Shown here piece by piece: positions 34,171 to 45,167 of a DNA stretch of 64,000 bases. The position numbers were made by a program, and so were the translations under genes. The DNA is from Acephala macrosclerotiorum. Lineage: Eukaryota; Ascomycota; Leotiomycetes; Helotiales; Mollisiaceae. The notes beneath the pieces were generated by a model. The model did not search any database and had not been told where the DNA came from. It was given only the letters and a program-made list of their open reading frames with translations. Position 1 is the first letter of the stretch. Every line of letters begins with the position of its first letter. Location of the stretch: contig MU119254.1 of assembly GCA_014904845.1 (NCBI GenBank), positions 212,352 to 276,351 of the forward strand, given 5' to 3'.

Positions 34171-35949
34171 ATGTCAGAAAACTCCCCGAAAGGTGACACT
34201 TCGTCACCACAACCTCCACACAGCAACGTCAACATGGATACCGCCAACATCCCATACGAGCTGCGTAATGCAGAAGCAGTTCACAGAGTTATGCTCGACG
34301 AGTCCCGCACATACCATGAAAATCTCAGGAAAGAGGCGGAAAGAGTCCTTGCGAAGCATCTCCTGGAGGAGCGCTTGCGAGACCTCAAGCTCCAAGCTGA
34401 TCAGGCAGAACACATCTCCAAGTTGCGGTGCGAGGCAATCGAGCAGGAAAAGAGAAAGCAAGAGGCAGAGGCAAGACGATTGAAGGCAGAGGCGGAGTTA
34501 CAAGAGGCGGCGCAGAGAACGAGGGAGGCAGAGATAAAGAAGAGAGAAGCAGAGAACGCCGCAAAGGCAATGCCCGCCGTTCCACAACGAGTCTCGACTC
34601 CCCCCCCACAAGCTGCTCCAGTCAATCAACCTGCGGCTCGACAACCACCTTCCAACCCACCCGCAAGCTCTTCTGCCGGCAATCCTCCATCCGCCAACCA
34701 ACCCCCAGCGCAAACCACTACCCCCCAAGCTCAACCTCCTGCAAACCACTTTACTCCAGGTCAGCCTGCACAACCGACTCCTCCACAAGCAGCTCAGAAC
34801 AATTTCCCACCAAAAACTCACCCAGCTCCTCCGCAAACCCACCCAACACTACCAAATGGCCAACCACCCCCCAACCAACAAGGACATCAACCACACCCAG
34901 CAACGGCTATGGTGAACGACCCAGATGCTCTCAAATACGCCTCTATCCACCAGGCATTGAAGCCTTTCCGAAAGCAAGTCAAGCCAAACCTCAGAGACAA
35001 AGCTGGTGAGAGGATCAGAGGCCCTGATGGGAAGCCTATCATGGGTCCATTGGAAGACGAAGCCAGCAAACAATCTCGCCTCATTCGTGCTGCTGTTGGA
35101 CAATTGAAAGCTGCCGGTAGCAATGCAGCAACCGTAAGCACTCCGACCCAATATTTTGACACAAGTTAATCTTCATCGCAGTACAAGCGTCTGATCGACA
35201 TCCTCAAGAACTCCCTGACTTACCAAGTCAACGGACAAATTCTCCCAGTCGACCCCAGCGCATTCGTAGCCCAGGTCCCTCCTCCCCTCAACGATCCATA
35301 CGCAAAGAACAACGGCGATCAGCTCCCTGCTCTCTTCGTCTACCTTCTCTCCACCTTCGCCAAATCCCTCGTTGCTCAAGCTGGTCTCGAGGCACATTCC
35401 GATGTCCAGATTGCTGAAGCTGTAGCATTGGCGGCACACCAGGTCTTCTCACACCCAGATCTACTTTGGCGGGGCAGGTCAATGATCGATATACTGGTTG
35501 CAAAGATCCGAAAAGCTTGTGGAACATTGTTTGGTTTCAGGGGTTCTGAGACTACCGAGGAAGGTCGCGCACGCTTGGGCTGGCAGAAGGAAGATGGCAA
35601 CTGGATTCAAGAGTCGATGCATTACGATCGCATGCGAGGTATCGCCGCCTTCTACGCCGGATTGTGTCTTCGACAATACAAGAACCGAGTCAACCCATAT
35701 CCTCCATACCATTACTGGCGCGCCATGGCTGCTGTTGTTTCTTGCCCAGTCCAAGAGAGAACGAACACTTCCTACTATGTCCTCAATGCCTTGATTAAGG
35801 GTCACGAAGCGAAGTTCTTGCAATTCTATGGCGATATGGCGAAGGCTGCTTTGTGGGCTGCTTTGGTGGAATATCCAGCGGGTGCTCCAGAGAAGAATCC
35901 TGCAGTCACGGCATTGTCGACTCTGGGCGAGAATGTTTTACAAGCATGA
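34171..35949 (+). CDS. GLE1: GLE1-like nuclear mRNA export factor
   Basis: Two exons, 34171-35133 and 35182-35949, joined over a 48-nt intron to give 576 aa. Residues about 55-135 form a coiled coil rich in Lys, Glu, Arg and Ala (EAVHRVMLDESRTYHENLRK onward); about 140-245 is a Pro/Gln/Asn-rich linker. The rest is the GLE1 helical-repeat domain: YKRLIDILKNSLTYQVNG across the junction, PALFVYLLSTFAKSLVAQAG, HPDLLWRGRSMIDILVAKIR, and MRGIAAFYAGLC. Gle1 sits at the cytoplasmic face of the nuclear pore and, with inositol hexakisphosphate, activates the helicase Dbp5 to release exported mRNPs; it also acts in translation. Length and order agree with the family (yeast Gle1 is 538 aa). Confidence 0.9.
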
Positions 35950-37278
35950 TCTACTCACTTCACTACTTGCTAGTAATGGAGACCGGCATACATTATGATG
36001 AATTGAGTTCAGGAGTTTACGGTTGGCCGGCATTGAAGGCGTTAGGAAATGGCTGGTTCTGGCATCAAAGATTGACGGATCAAAATGGCCTTTGATTCGT
36101 GCTGCCTGCAGCAGCGGAATGATTCTAGATGAACATGCATGTATTCTAGAGACCAATGTTACGTGAATGATACCAAAGTCTCCCTTCTTAACCTCGATGC
36201 AACCTTGCTTGACTGCTCAAGGGAGGTCCTCGATCACGTGTGACCCCTGCTGCCGAAAGTCTTGGCAACGTCCAATGCGCCCAGCGTCTCTGTTCTCGCT
36301 GCTCCGATGTCTCTATCCCAAAAGACACAGAAATTGTCAAGAAGTACACCCACAATAGCTTTGGTGCCTCCTCGAACGCTCTTTCCCTCTCGGTTTCACG
36401 ATGCAAACGCGCAGGCACCATCGAGATTTAGCATCAATGCCACACACTCTCTCTGATCTCTCATCACTTGCTTCTCCCTTTCCAAGCCCCACCTCGAAAT
36501 GAAGATTTCAAACGCTTGAATCTAACGTCTGCTCAACTTTAAAATACCTCCAAGCTATCTACCCATGGCCCTGAAGACGGACCAGGAGTGCCATAATTCC
36601 AGTCGAGGGAGCCCAAACCGAAGCAGCCCCCTGCAAGTTAAGGCGAGTGTTTCGTAATGCCCTTCTACCCATCCTCAACAATGTTAACATGTCCCTAAGC
36701 TCCGCAAATTGCCTCTCCCCTGAACAGGCTACCATCTTCCAGTCACAGTTCCTTGCTACCAGACTGCGGACCCGACATTTGGAAGTACAGCGTCATCCCG
36801 CTCTCCAACATTAGTACGACTTGCTGGGGTCTCACCAACGCTACCATACCATCGCCCACCAGGTCTGAAAACCTCTCTGTACAAGTTCTTTGCCAATAAT
36901 TTGAACAGTCACATCGAAATAGTTCAGAGAAGTACAGCTAAAACGACGGATGCAATCAAGAAAGTCGCCAGAATTTTCCTCGGATGTGTTGTCAGCCTTG
37001 CATTCTTGCTCGGAACAAGCGTCATCTATACCACCGCTCAATATTTTCTTTTCAAATATTTGAAGGCCTCGAAATCGCCCCTCCTCGGCAATTGGTATGC
37101 ACAGTTCGGAGTTCTCTTCCCCGCCAAAACCTTCAGTTGCGCCCTTCACTATTTCTGCTGTTACTACTTTTCCAACATACTGAGCATTTGCCGGTCTTGA
37201 TCTTGATAAGGCTAAGGGTGGTGAGAAAGGCTCGAGGCTTGCAAAGGACAAGCTAAGCCGCCAATAGAAGAAGATCCA
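35950..37278. other. Intergenic, nothing certain
   Basis: A minus frame of 147 codons (36841-37284) has six Cys scattered and no motif. A plus frame at 36901-37200 has a hydrophobic stretch. Neither shows splice context that would make a gene. Confidence 0.35.
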
Positions 37279-37464
37279 GTGCATATCTCCTCGCTCCTAC
37301 TCTTCGTCGTGACGTATATTGGGGCACTCATTGGCCAGCATATTGCCGATGTAATAGGTCCGACGAGATGTTCGGCAGAATGCTTTGTTCAAGCAGTGGT
37401 ACATAAATGTGTCAGTGTGGTTGACACAAGGTGTATTCTTGTCAATAGCACTGAAAAAAAATAA
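37279..37464 (+). CDS. Possible CFEM-like secreted protein fragment
   Basis: A 61-codon frame starts with a signal-peptide-like segment (MHISSLLLFVVTYIGALIG) followed by PTRCSAECFVQAVVHKCVSV and DTRC, which matches the first half of the CFEM pattern (P-x-x-C-x3-C, a helix, C, then D-x-x-C). The second Cys of the usual CxC and the C-terminal four-Cys half are not found in any frame downstream, so this is either a fragment, a gene with an intron I could not place, or chance. CFEM proteins are fungal-specific and bind heme or act at the surface. Confidence 0.25.
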   Translation: MHISSLLLFVVTYIGALIGQHIADVIGPTRCSAECFVQAVVHKCVSVVDTRCILVNSTEKK

Positions 37465-39120
37465 TGGATCTCGCGACTAAGACTATCACCAGTCTTCTAG
37501 CAACGACAAGTGGCCAAGCGCTCCCGACTTGCACGACGCCGTCTGTTGCGCAGCTTTGTGGACACCTTCGGGGTACTGTGTCAGTGTTGGTAGAACCAGC
37601 TCTCGAACTGCAATCGGGTACCGGTCTCGAATCATATACCATTCTCAGAACATCCAACAACTCAAAGCCAGAGTTTTACTTTAACGATTGACCAGAAGGA
37701 TAATTCAATTAATTAGCTTGGAAGCAGTGTCCGTGAGTTTCCCTCCCGAAAAAGCTATACAATTTCCATCCTGCACACAGCGACAACCGACCCTCCTCCA
37801 GATCCTGCTCTCATCATTGTTCTCTCCAACACGGCTGCTCAAGTTTTGAAACACCCGAGCCTTGCTGCTAATCCCTCCGTAAACATATGCTAACATCTTC
37901 CAATTAGCCCTCCACTTCCCCGCCAGGTACCTTGTGTATGCACAGTCAATCCCCGTTCTCCGAGACTACAACAATTCACCTGGTGCTTGTTCTTGCAGGA
38001 AGCTCTGACAGTATCGTCCTGTAAGGCTTGCCTTGTTGGCTTCGAATTCATTGCTGTTGTTATGGAACATCCTCTGATGCTAGATGAAAAGCTGCCAGGA
38101 TTTCACTTCACCGCTCCCCACTCCTATGATAACCCCAATCGTGCCACCAAAATTCTTCTGCCCATCATTGAAATATACGCAGTATTCGTAGAGTACACGT
38201 CGTCCTACGCTTTTGGTGTGGAGGAAGGGATATTTGCAGCCAGGAGGAGTTTGCGTAGGAGAGCGTTCAACTCGACCATAGGTAAAGGCAGGAACATTTT
38301 GTTGTGGGAGGAGGAGCCGTTCGAGGGAGCAAGAGCTTTTGGAGGAACCATCGTATGTTGAACGGTTTGCCAAAATGTACTCCCCTTGTCCTTATTCTTC
38401 ATTGGCCTTCGAATGATCGAATCTCGTCTTATTCTCAGCTCTCGTGTGTGTCTGTCTTTGAATGGCTGCATATCAGTACACAAATGCAGAGCATGGAGTG
38501 TACTGAGGCCTTGACGATTCTCTCGCTATGTCAATGAGGTTCTGTATCCCAAGTCAGCTGAAGAGAGGAGCTAGGCGATTACTGACTTTCGGTGTCATTG
38601 CTGCGCCAGCTGACTTTGCGGGATATGCGAATACCCCAAGAGCCAAAGTAGGCTGTAGAATGATAAATTTGAGCTATGGCCCTATCAGAACTTGCAGCAG
38701 CTTTCAAGAAGGAACCCACCTCCTTTATGTTGTCGCTCTGCGATTGAGTTGTTGTGTAAGAAGAACTTGACCTCCTCCTGAGTGACAGCTACGAGGTTCA
38801 TCACTTCCAAGTAATGCAAAATATTCCAAGATTTTGGTATCATTTCCGCCATGCAATGACGAGTCCGGGTCTCAATGGCTGTCGTAGGCACGTGGGTATG
38901 GTTTGATGGGGTTTTCGTCCGATGTCAGGCGTCAAGTTGAGAATAGCTTCACCTTAGCGCACTTTTTCCGTTTTTGCAATTCTGTTTATTTGAAAGTTTT
39001 GAGCGGCACTTTCGAAATTTCTTTCTTCCCAGCGCACAGCATCTACATCATCACCTCACCGTCTTGATTACATCCTGTGTACTACTGCTTCGTCTTTAGA
39101 GCCTCACCAACTCTCTAGAC
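37465..39120. other. Intergenic, nothing recognised
   Basis: Frames of up to 124 codons on both strands (37987-38361 plus; 38080-38373 minus) overlap each other and carry no known motif. Confidence 0.35.
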
Positions 39121-39199
39121 CATCTACCTCGCTCTTCTATCTTCCTCCGCTCTCCCCCTTTTCCCTTTTCCCTCTCTACCCCTTCTTTTCCCCTCCTCG
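39121..39199 (+). promoter_or_regulatory. Pyrimidine-rich tract upstream of the 39278 gene
   Basis: About 80 nt of nearly uninterrupted C and T, ending about 80 nt before the ATG at 39278. Such CT blocks mark core promoters and transcription starts of strongly expressed genes in filamentous ascomycetes. Function inferred from position. Confidence 0.5.
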
Positions 39200-39277
39200 A
39201 CTCGCATCACCCCACTCCTCTCTGCGCATACATCTATCCCGCGTGCGGAAGACTTTACCACCCGTTCCACCGTTACG

Positions 39278-40558
39278 ATGTCCTTCTCCTACGCTATTCT
39301 CGCTATCCTCGCCATCATCGTGTTCGCTCTGCGACGCTCCTCCTCCGCGCCATGCGCCAGCGCACCCGTTATCCTTGAGCCACTCAAGCCTGTCCCAGTC
39401 AAGGCCATCAAGAGGTTTGCCCAGCCTGTTGCGTCGAAGTTGCCTACTTCTTCCGCACTTGCGAAGCCTCCTTCAGCAGACCTCCGGGTCTCATCCGCTG
39501 CTGATGCCTTCCAAAGCTTAAGTCTCAATGATGCCCTACCTACCCAACTTGATGTTAATGATCTCATCGGTGAGCACTTCCCTCCTCCATACAGCGTACA
39601 AAATACTGACACCACCAAGGCTCTTTTGCAAAGCTCTCGGCCAAAGAGTGGATCCCATACTCTGAACCTCCTCCCATGCAGCCCAGGCAAAGTCTCGCAT
39701 TCGACGATCTTACATCTGCCTTTGCAAGCCTCTCGACCTTCGACAACACACTCGAGAAGCCATGCCCCGCCGTCAACAGCCTCGTCTCTTCTTTCGCTGC
39801 CTTTTCGACAACCGACAATACTCTCGAAGAGCCTTGCGCGGCCATGGACAAGATCACCCTTCCCTTCAGGAGGCTTTCTATACAGGACCAAGAGTTGCGG
39901 GTTTCTGCTCGTCCTTCTCGTCGTCCTTCTCGTCAAGAACCAAAACCTGCTCCTGAGATTGATGATCTTGCTGCTTGCCTTGGCAATCTATCATGTGAAC
40001 AAAAGGCTGGTCTACGTTCCTGCTGTGAGTTCAAACTTTCTCTCTGGATAGTCTATCAAATGCCCTTTCCTCTTCCACGAAAGATGCGCAGCATTGTCAA
40101 CAACGGCCACTTGTTTTCAACCATACAATTAGTTGTCAATTCTCATTCATTTCGCCCACCTTTTCCTCCTCCACTCAAACTTTAGATGAAAGTGCTAACT
40201 TCTCCTTTCTGCAGTGAAAGACAAGAGTCGCCCTCGGCACTCAACCAAGTCCGTGAACTTTGTTACGTATCAAGGACATCCGGATGTTGTTATCTCGGAG
40301 CTTCGTCACTTCACTTTGCGCAAGGGTGAAGAACTTGGCCACCATTATTGCAAGAAAACACGTCCGCATGTGCCTGGAGACAAGTACATTGGGACTGAGG
40401 CGGATGGAACAATCTGGCTCGTAAGTCTCTCAATCCTGCTCACAGATACGTTCTAAATACTAGTATTAACAACAAACTTTTGCAAATAGGCCAAGACCCT
40501 CGGATTGTTCCATCCCCCGACTCGTCGCGGCAGGTACGGCAAGCTAGACCGTTGGTAA
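39278..40558 (+). CDS. Membrane-anchored orphan protein with conserved C-terminal domain
   Basis: Four exons: 39278-39569, 39620-40024, 40215-40420 and 40490-40558, total 972 nt, 323 aa (introns 50, 190 and 69 nt). The first intron (GTGAGC donor, CTGAC branch, AAG acceptor) explains the frame change near 39600 and joins DVNDLIG to SFAKLSAKEWIPYSEPPP. An N-terminal hydrophobic segment (FSYAILAILAIIVFAL) followed by Arg residues suggests a signal anchor. The middle is Ser/Pro/Leu-rich with repeated short motifs (AFASLSTFDNTLEKPC; AFSTTDNTLEEPC). The C-terminal 80 residues look folded: SVNFVTYQGHPDVVISELRH, GHHYCKKTRP, YIGTEADGTIWLAKTLGLFH. I do not recognise the family. The AAG acceptor is less common, so exon 2 start is the weakest point. 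Confidence 0.65.
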
Positions 40559-42129
40559 ACGATCGAATTCGACGTCGTCCTGAAACAAGTCCAGCAACCC
40601 CCGGTCCTTCGACAAACATACCGGTACTCGACCTGATCCGATATCCCTTCGATTCTTTCCTCCGACCCTCCCATACCTATACCCGTATCGAGTCTCGACC
40701 TCATCTGTCGACATCTTCCCTGGACAGGTAAGTATCGCCCTTTCCTTCTTACATAACAACAGATGCGTCTTATCAACCATCGCCAAAAACATTTGAAAAT
40801 AAGGCCCTTGAACCAAATCCCTATGAGCGACTGCGCGGTGGTTCCCGTGGTACAGCTATTGGGGAGGAGGTTGTTGGGTATCAAAAACAATTAAAAAAGC
40901 GGACATCGCACCGACATATACCTAGGTACTTAGCCGTGGAAGACGGAATGGTTTTTCTTTGGACTCATTGGATTGTGTATGGTTATTATTTGGGTGTAGA
41001 GATTGTCTGATTATTGTGGAGTGCAGAGCTGTGTTGGGTTATGGCTGTGGTTGAGGACTACACCTCTTTTGAACTTACCGTGTACAGGTTCTAGGTACCG
41101 AATCCTCTTCGACATCCATCCGACCACGACAGATATCGACGCTCCAGGTAGAGGAGAAAGTGGAGGATGGGGGGCTAACCAAGGCCGCTGGTGGTTCGCG
41201 ACTTCCCAACATTTAGTGAGTATCCCGTCCTTTGTTCACTTTACTATCTCCCCAAGTCTGAAGGTCATTGCTAACACATCTGGAAAACAGTTTCGATTGT
41301 AGTCGCCCTTTCGAGAACAAGCTATGAGGCAGAATGATCTCGAGACCTTCCAGAGAAGTATACCCCGCTAACAAGCTCCCCCCCCCCCCCTGTCAGCGCG
41401 CCAAGGTGGCGGTGTCGTCCTTCGGGAAATGCCACCCCTCTGTAGTCACAGAGGCCCCAAACAAGACTCTTCACCTCTGCGTTACTGTGTTTGGGACGAG
41501 TAGCTCGAAGGAGTGAAACTAAGAAGGGCTCTCCCTTTACTCCTTCCCTTTACATTATATCCTTGCTTTGTTCAGATAGCAGATGCTAATTCGAAAATCA
41601 ATGTCTTCCTTAGGTTTTCTTTCCTCGGCTCGAGAAAGTGTGATGGAAGGGATGGATGGAGTGGACATACATATGCTTGTGGATCTGAAGGCTTGTCGAT
41701 GGAGGTTGAATCTGCACTGGGATGGCACGAGGGTTGGGACGAGATAAGGGATGTACGCATGCTGTGTTTGTGGAGTCCTTCTTGTAGCTACTTCTGATGA
41801 GAGTGACTTGGAACAACGAAAGTCTTTCAACACTTTCAACGCTTGCAGTCACATGACAATATCCAATCCGGCTCGAGGTTGTGCTGAAGATTGAAACAAC
41901 TTAACATTGCATTAACACATTAACACATTAACTACATATTTTCATCAATCATTCTGGGTTCCGCCTTCCAGCATTACTTCTTCTTTCCTCTCATCTTCCC
42001 GATTGCAATTCCAAAGTTTCTTCCAATCTCCCCGCCTTCTGTCCTTAATTTTTTTTTTAATCTGCTTCCCTCCCTAATTTTTTTTTTAATCTCCTTCCCT
42101 CCCTCAAAAGCCTTCTTCCTAGCTTCAAT
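40559..42129. other. Intergenic with low-complexity tracts
   Basis: Contains 13 consecutive C at 41378-41390 and the 29-bp tandem pair at 42046-42103. A plus stretch near 41100-41300 (GRGESGGWGANQGRWWF) reads like protein but has no start or family match. Confidence 0.4.
42046..42103. repeat. 29-bp direct tandem repeat, two copies
   Basis: Units 42046-42074 and 42075-42103 (T-run, AATCT, then CTTCCCTCCC) differ at one base. Lies just beyond the stop of the minus-strand But2-domain gene, so it probably falls in the 3' UTR or terminator region. Confidence 0.85.
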
Positions 42130-43209
42130 CTAGCAAGTAGTGATGTACAATCCAATGGGAGACGGGTTGTAATCTTGGAAGTACCTCAAACAAGTATCCC
42201 CACTAGCTTTCGCCTCAAAGCTAACGGCAGTTCCAGCTGGGCAAGGGAATGTGGCAATACTATACGAATTACCTGGAGCAACAGTTGTGACACCGTAATC
42301 TGTGTTAACAGCAGGAGCGTTCGCAAAATCCGTAGCCTGTGTAGCGACTGAGCTCAAGAGCGAGAAATCGATGCCACCGTTCCCAGAGAAGGTGAAAGAC
42401 GAAGTCGTCAACTGAGCTTGTGTCGGGAATAGGAAGATCAGAGAGCAGGTCTTTCCAGAGTCGGAAGCGGGGATGTCGAAGTTGAAGATTGTTGAGATAG
42501 TGGATGACACTTCGCCGAAGTAGGATGTGCCAGCAGCGGTATTCGGGTTCGAAGAGTCGATCGGGATGATGAGGTGTGGGAATTCGTACGGTCCGGCGAG
42601 GTTGGTGGGGCAGGTTTTGGCTGGTGGTGGGGGTGGTGGAGGTGGTGGGCAGGAACCGCAGCCATCGGCCTTCAAGGTGATTGGGCCGCACGCTTCAGGG
42701 TCGACGGGGGAGGTGTAGATGTTTGCTTCTCCCTGCTTCATGTCAGTCGATGTTCAGAATGAGAAGCGGGAACGAAGAGAGAGAGGCTGCTGGTGGGGAA
42801 GAGAACATACATTATCACCCGTCTGGCATTCGTAGAAGGTTGTGCCGCCATTGTAGGTCACCGTTCCATCGCAATTGACACCAAAGCCGCCAGTGGGAGT
42901 TGCTCCAGTGTCGCATTGGAATTGAGTAGTCGGTGCTGGAATTTTCAGATCATGTCAGAGGAAGGCTTAGATCGAAGACTTACGAGTCAAGATACATCCA
43001 CGACCATTGGCATCAGTTATAGCACCATCCGCGATGCAGTATTCGGCTGGAGAGAGAGGACCATTGATACGATTCTGTCCATCGCCGAGTTGGCCGACAG
43101 TTCCGGTCGCGGAACCTGAGGCTGAGAGGTGGAAGCAGCAAGGTGCCCAACGAGTGATGATTGCATTGGTCCCAGCAACCAAAGCGAGAGTAGAGAAGAA
43201 TGTCTTCAT
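42130..43209 (-). CDS. Secreted But2 C-terminal domain protein
   Basis: Three exons: 43209-42984, 42935-42811 and 42732-42130 (introns 48 and 78 nt), 954 nt, 317 aa. A signal peptide (MKTFFSTLALVAGTNA) precedes a Cys-rich N-terminal part with APCCFHLSASG, GQNRINGPLSPAEYCIADG and TTFYECQTGDN, seen in many fungal wall-associated proteins. A nine-proline linker separates it from the But2 C-terminal domain: YEFPHLIIPIDSSNP, EVSSTISTIFNFDIP, KTCSLIFLFPTQ, YFQDYNPSPIGLYITTC. That domain was named from the fission-yeast Uba3-binding protein But2, but in filamentous fungi it occurs mostly on secreted proteins of unknown role. Assignment is secure; function is not. Confidence 0.88.
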
Positions 43210-44326
43210 TCTTTGAGTGTTTTTATGAACGAGGGTATTTGTCTGTAACGATTGGAATTTTGGATGAATTGCGAATTCTCCAAGGATGAAGACGAGCTTC
43301 CATTCTTATACGGACCCATGAACTGGTGGAAGGGGAATGATCGTGATTGCTGGAAAACTTCGAGCCCAACACGAGGTCGCGCCCCCGGATATCCGAGTTG
43401 GTCGAACAAAACAAATGAAAACATTTCACCAAGCTCTAGATCAGCAAACATGTGTACAACAATGATCATGAGACTTTGGGCTCACCTCACGATGTCTCAA
43501 AGGGGCAAACGAAACTAGCGAGGTGGTGCAGATTCGGATGTTTCCAGTTAAGCTGACCTCGTATTCAACTTTAACTTTAGTTTACCCCGCAATTGCAGGG
43601 GAAGCACATTGGATGAACTGCTAGATCTGGGGATGGATGCGTTCATTGTTTCTCTGGTATCGAATGAGACAATTTCTCGATGTCAAACATCACCAGGTTG
43701 TGGGATGCTGCCGGAGAAAGACCAGGTCATGTGATTCGACATGTGGTGACTCTGTTGGATTGCTCGCAGATGCTACAGTACTTGTGCGACGTCGTATCCT
43801 AGCATTTAGTAACAATTGATTTTGCTTCCATCTCACAGCAAGGTTGTTAGGCTGCCATCCGGATGATCCGACATTAGGAGCTGGGATGATCTCAGGATAC
43901 GATGGAATGCCGGCGACTGGCCAAGATGCTGATTGAACACAACGGAATGAATCAAGGTACAGTACGAAGCATGCAATGCGTATTGAGAGAGATATTCCAC
44001 TTGGAAATGGAAGGCGAAGATTTGAAATGCGAGGCAAGGGAGGGGAGAAGAAAGCGACAAATCTCGAAGGGGATCTGATGAATCAAATGTTCTACTTGAA
44101 AATGAACCCTGGGGCTGAAAAGGGAGCGGAAATCTGATGACTTCAAGGTTGATCGGTCCTTGACTACAGCACAGGCAAGGGGTGAGCGATATGAATATCA
44201 ACTTGAACTCCATCTGCTTTCCACCAACTCTAACTCCTCATCGGCTCACCCCTCTAGACCCTCGCCACTCACAAGACTTTATATGTACAAGAACCTCCAG
44301 TTCACACCTTTGCCCAATCCCGAAAT
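43210..44326. other. Intergenic, nothing recognised
   Basis: Promoter of the But2-domain gene and 3' flank of the Egh16-like pseudogene. Only short frames. Confidence 0.4.
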
Positions 44327-45167
44327 CTAAACGCGAATGGGTCGAGGAACCATGCTGCGCTTGGCAGTGGCCGTCGTGTTTGTCGTAGTCGTAGTAGTAC
44401 CATTCGCTTGTTGAACAGCAATACATCCACCAAGTAGTCCAGCATTGGACAGATTCACAAGTTTAACCATGCAGACATTAGATTGTCTAGCAACTGTACC
44501 TGTACAAGTCGTACCTGCTGGAATAACGACAGCGAATAGCTATAAATAATCGGCATTGTTCAAATGATCATGAAGCTGACAACTCACATAATCCTCATTG
44601 ATGTTCGTAGCTCTCTTTATCAGGCTAGCGTGAATCATGAGCTCCTCCCAACGCTTGGTAGTCTTCTTAATATTGCCCTTTGTACCCGGAACTTGAATTG
44701 TGACAGTGGCCTTGACGGCATTGGAGAAGTCACCAACACCGCTGGTATCGACCATGGCGGTCAAGGGACCGGCTCCATCTAATGTGACGATGTGGAATAT
44801 GCCTGAAATAGATGCGTTGTCGGTGTTGATCTGGGGTAGTGTGCTTCTAGACAAGGCCATGGCAGCTTTCACGCCGGTGGTAGCCTTGTTTGTTCCATCA
44901 GCCTACGAATGTTAGGAGAGTCCAGTTGGGAATGGAGAATGTTTGTACGGACCAGTCTCTCCACAGTTATTGCTTCCGACATTGAATGTTGTGGTGTTGA
45001 GTACAGTCTTTGAGTTGGATCCTGCGCCTGCAACAACGGCACCTTTGATCCCAAGTGCGGTTCTATTGCCTCCAAGGTCACCAGTGACCACAGCAACATT
45101 TCCGTGAGCGGAAACGAGCGGGCTGACCAAAAGGCTGCGATAAAGATTGATGCTGAGGGGTGAGCAT
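44327..45167 (-). pseudogene. Egh16/Gas1-like appressorial secreted protein, two frame lesions
   Basis: Three exons can be traced: 45167-44953, 44902-44588 and 44539-44327. The sequence is plainly the Egh16-like family (Blumeria Egh16, Magnaporthe Gas1/Mas proteins expressed in appressoria): AHGNVAVVTGDLGGNRTALG, ISGIFHIVTLDGAGPLTAMV, NIKKTTKRWEELMIH, LIKRATNINEDY, and after the last intron AVVIPAGTTCTGTV. Two problems: the only upstream ATG (45167-45165) is out of frame with the signal peptide by one base at a C-run (plus-strand G4 at 45157-45160), and the first intron (GTCCGT donor, CTAAC branch, TAG acceptor) leaves the second exon one base out of phase. Both would have to be sequence errors for the gene to work, so I call it a probable pseudogene. 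The tail is Thr-rich. Confidence 0.65.

Noticed and set aside
36841..37284. 147-codon minus frame as a gene
   Set aside because: No motif, no signal peptide of clear quality and no splice context.
39278..40051. 257-codon single-exon reading of the orphan gene
   Set aside because: The last part becomes a hydrophobic low-complexity shadow; splicing at 39570-39619 gives continuous, better-structured sequence through to the conserved C-terminus.
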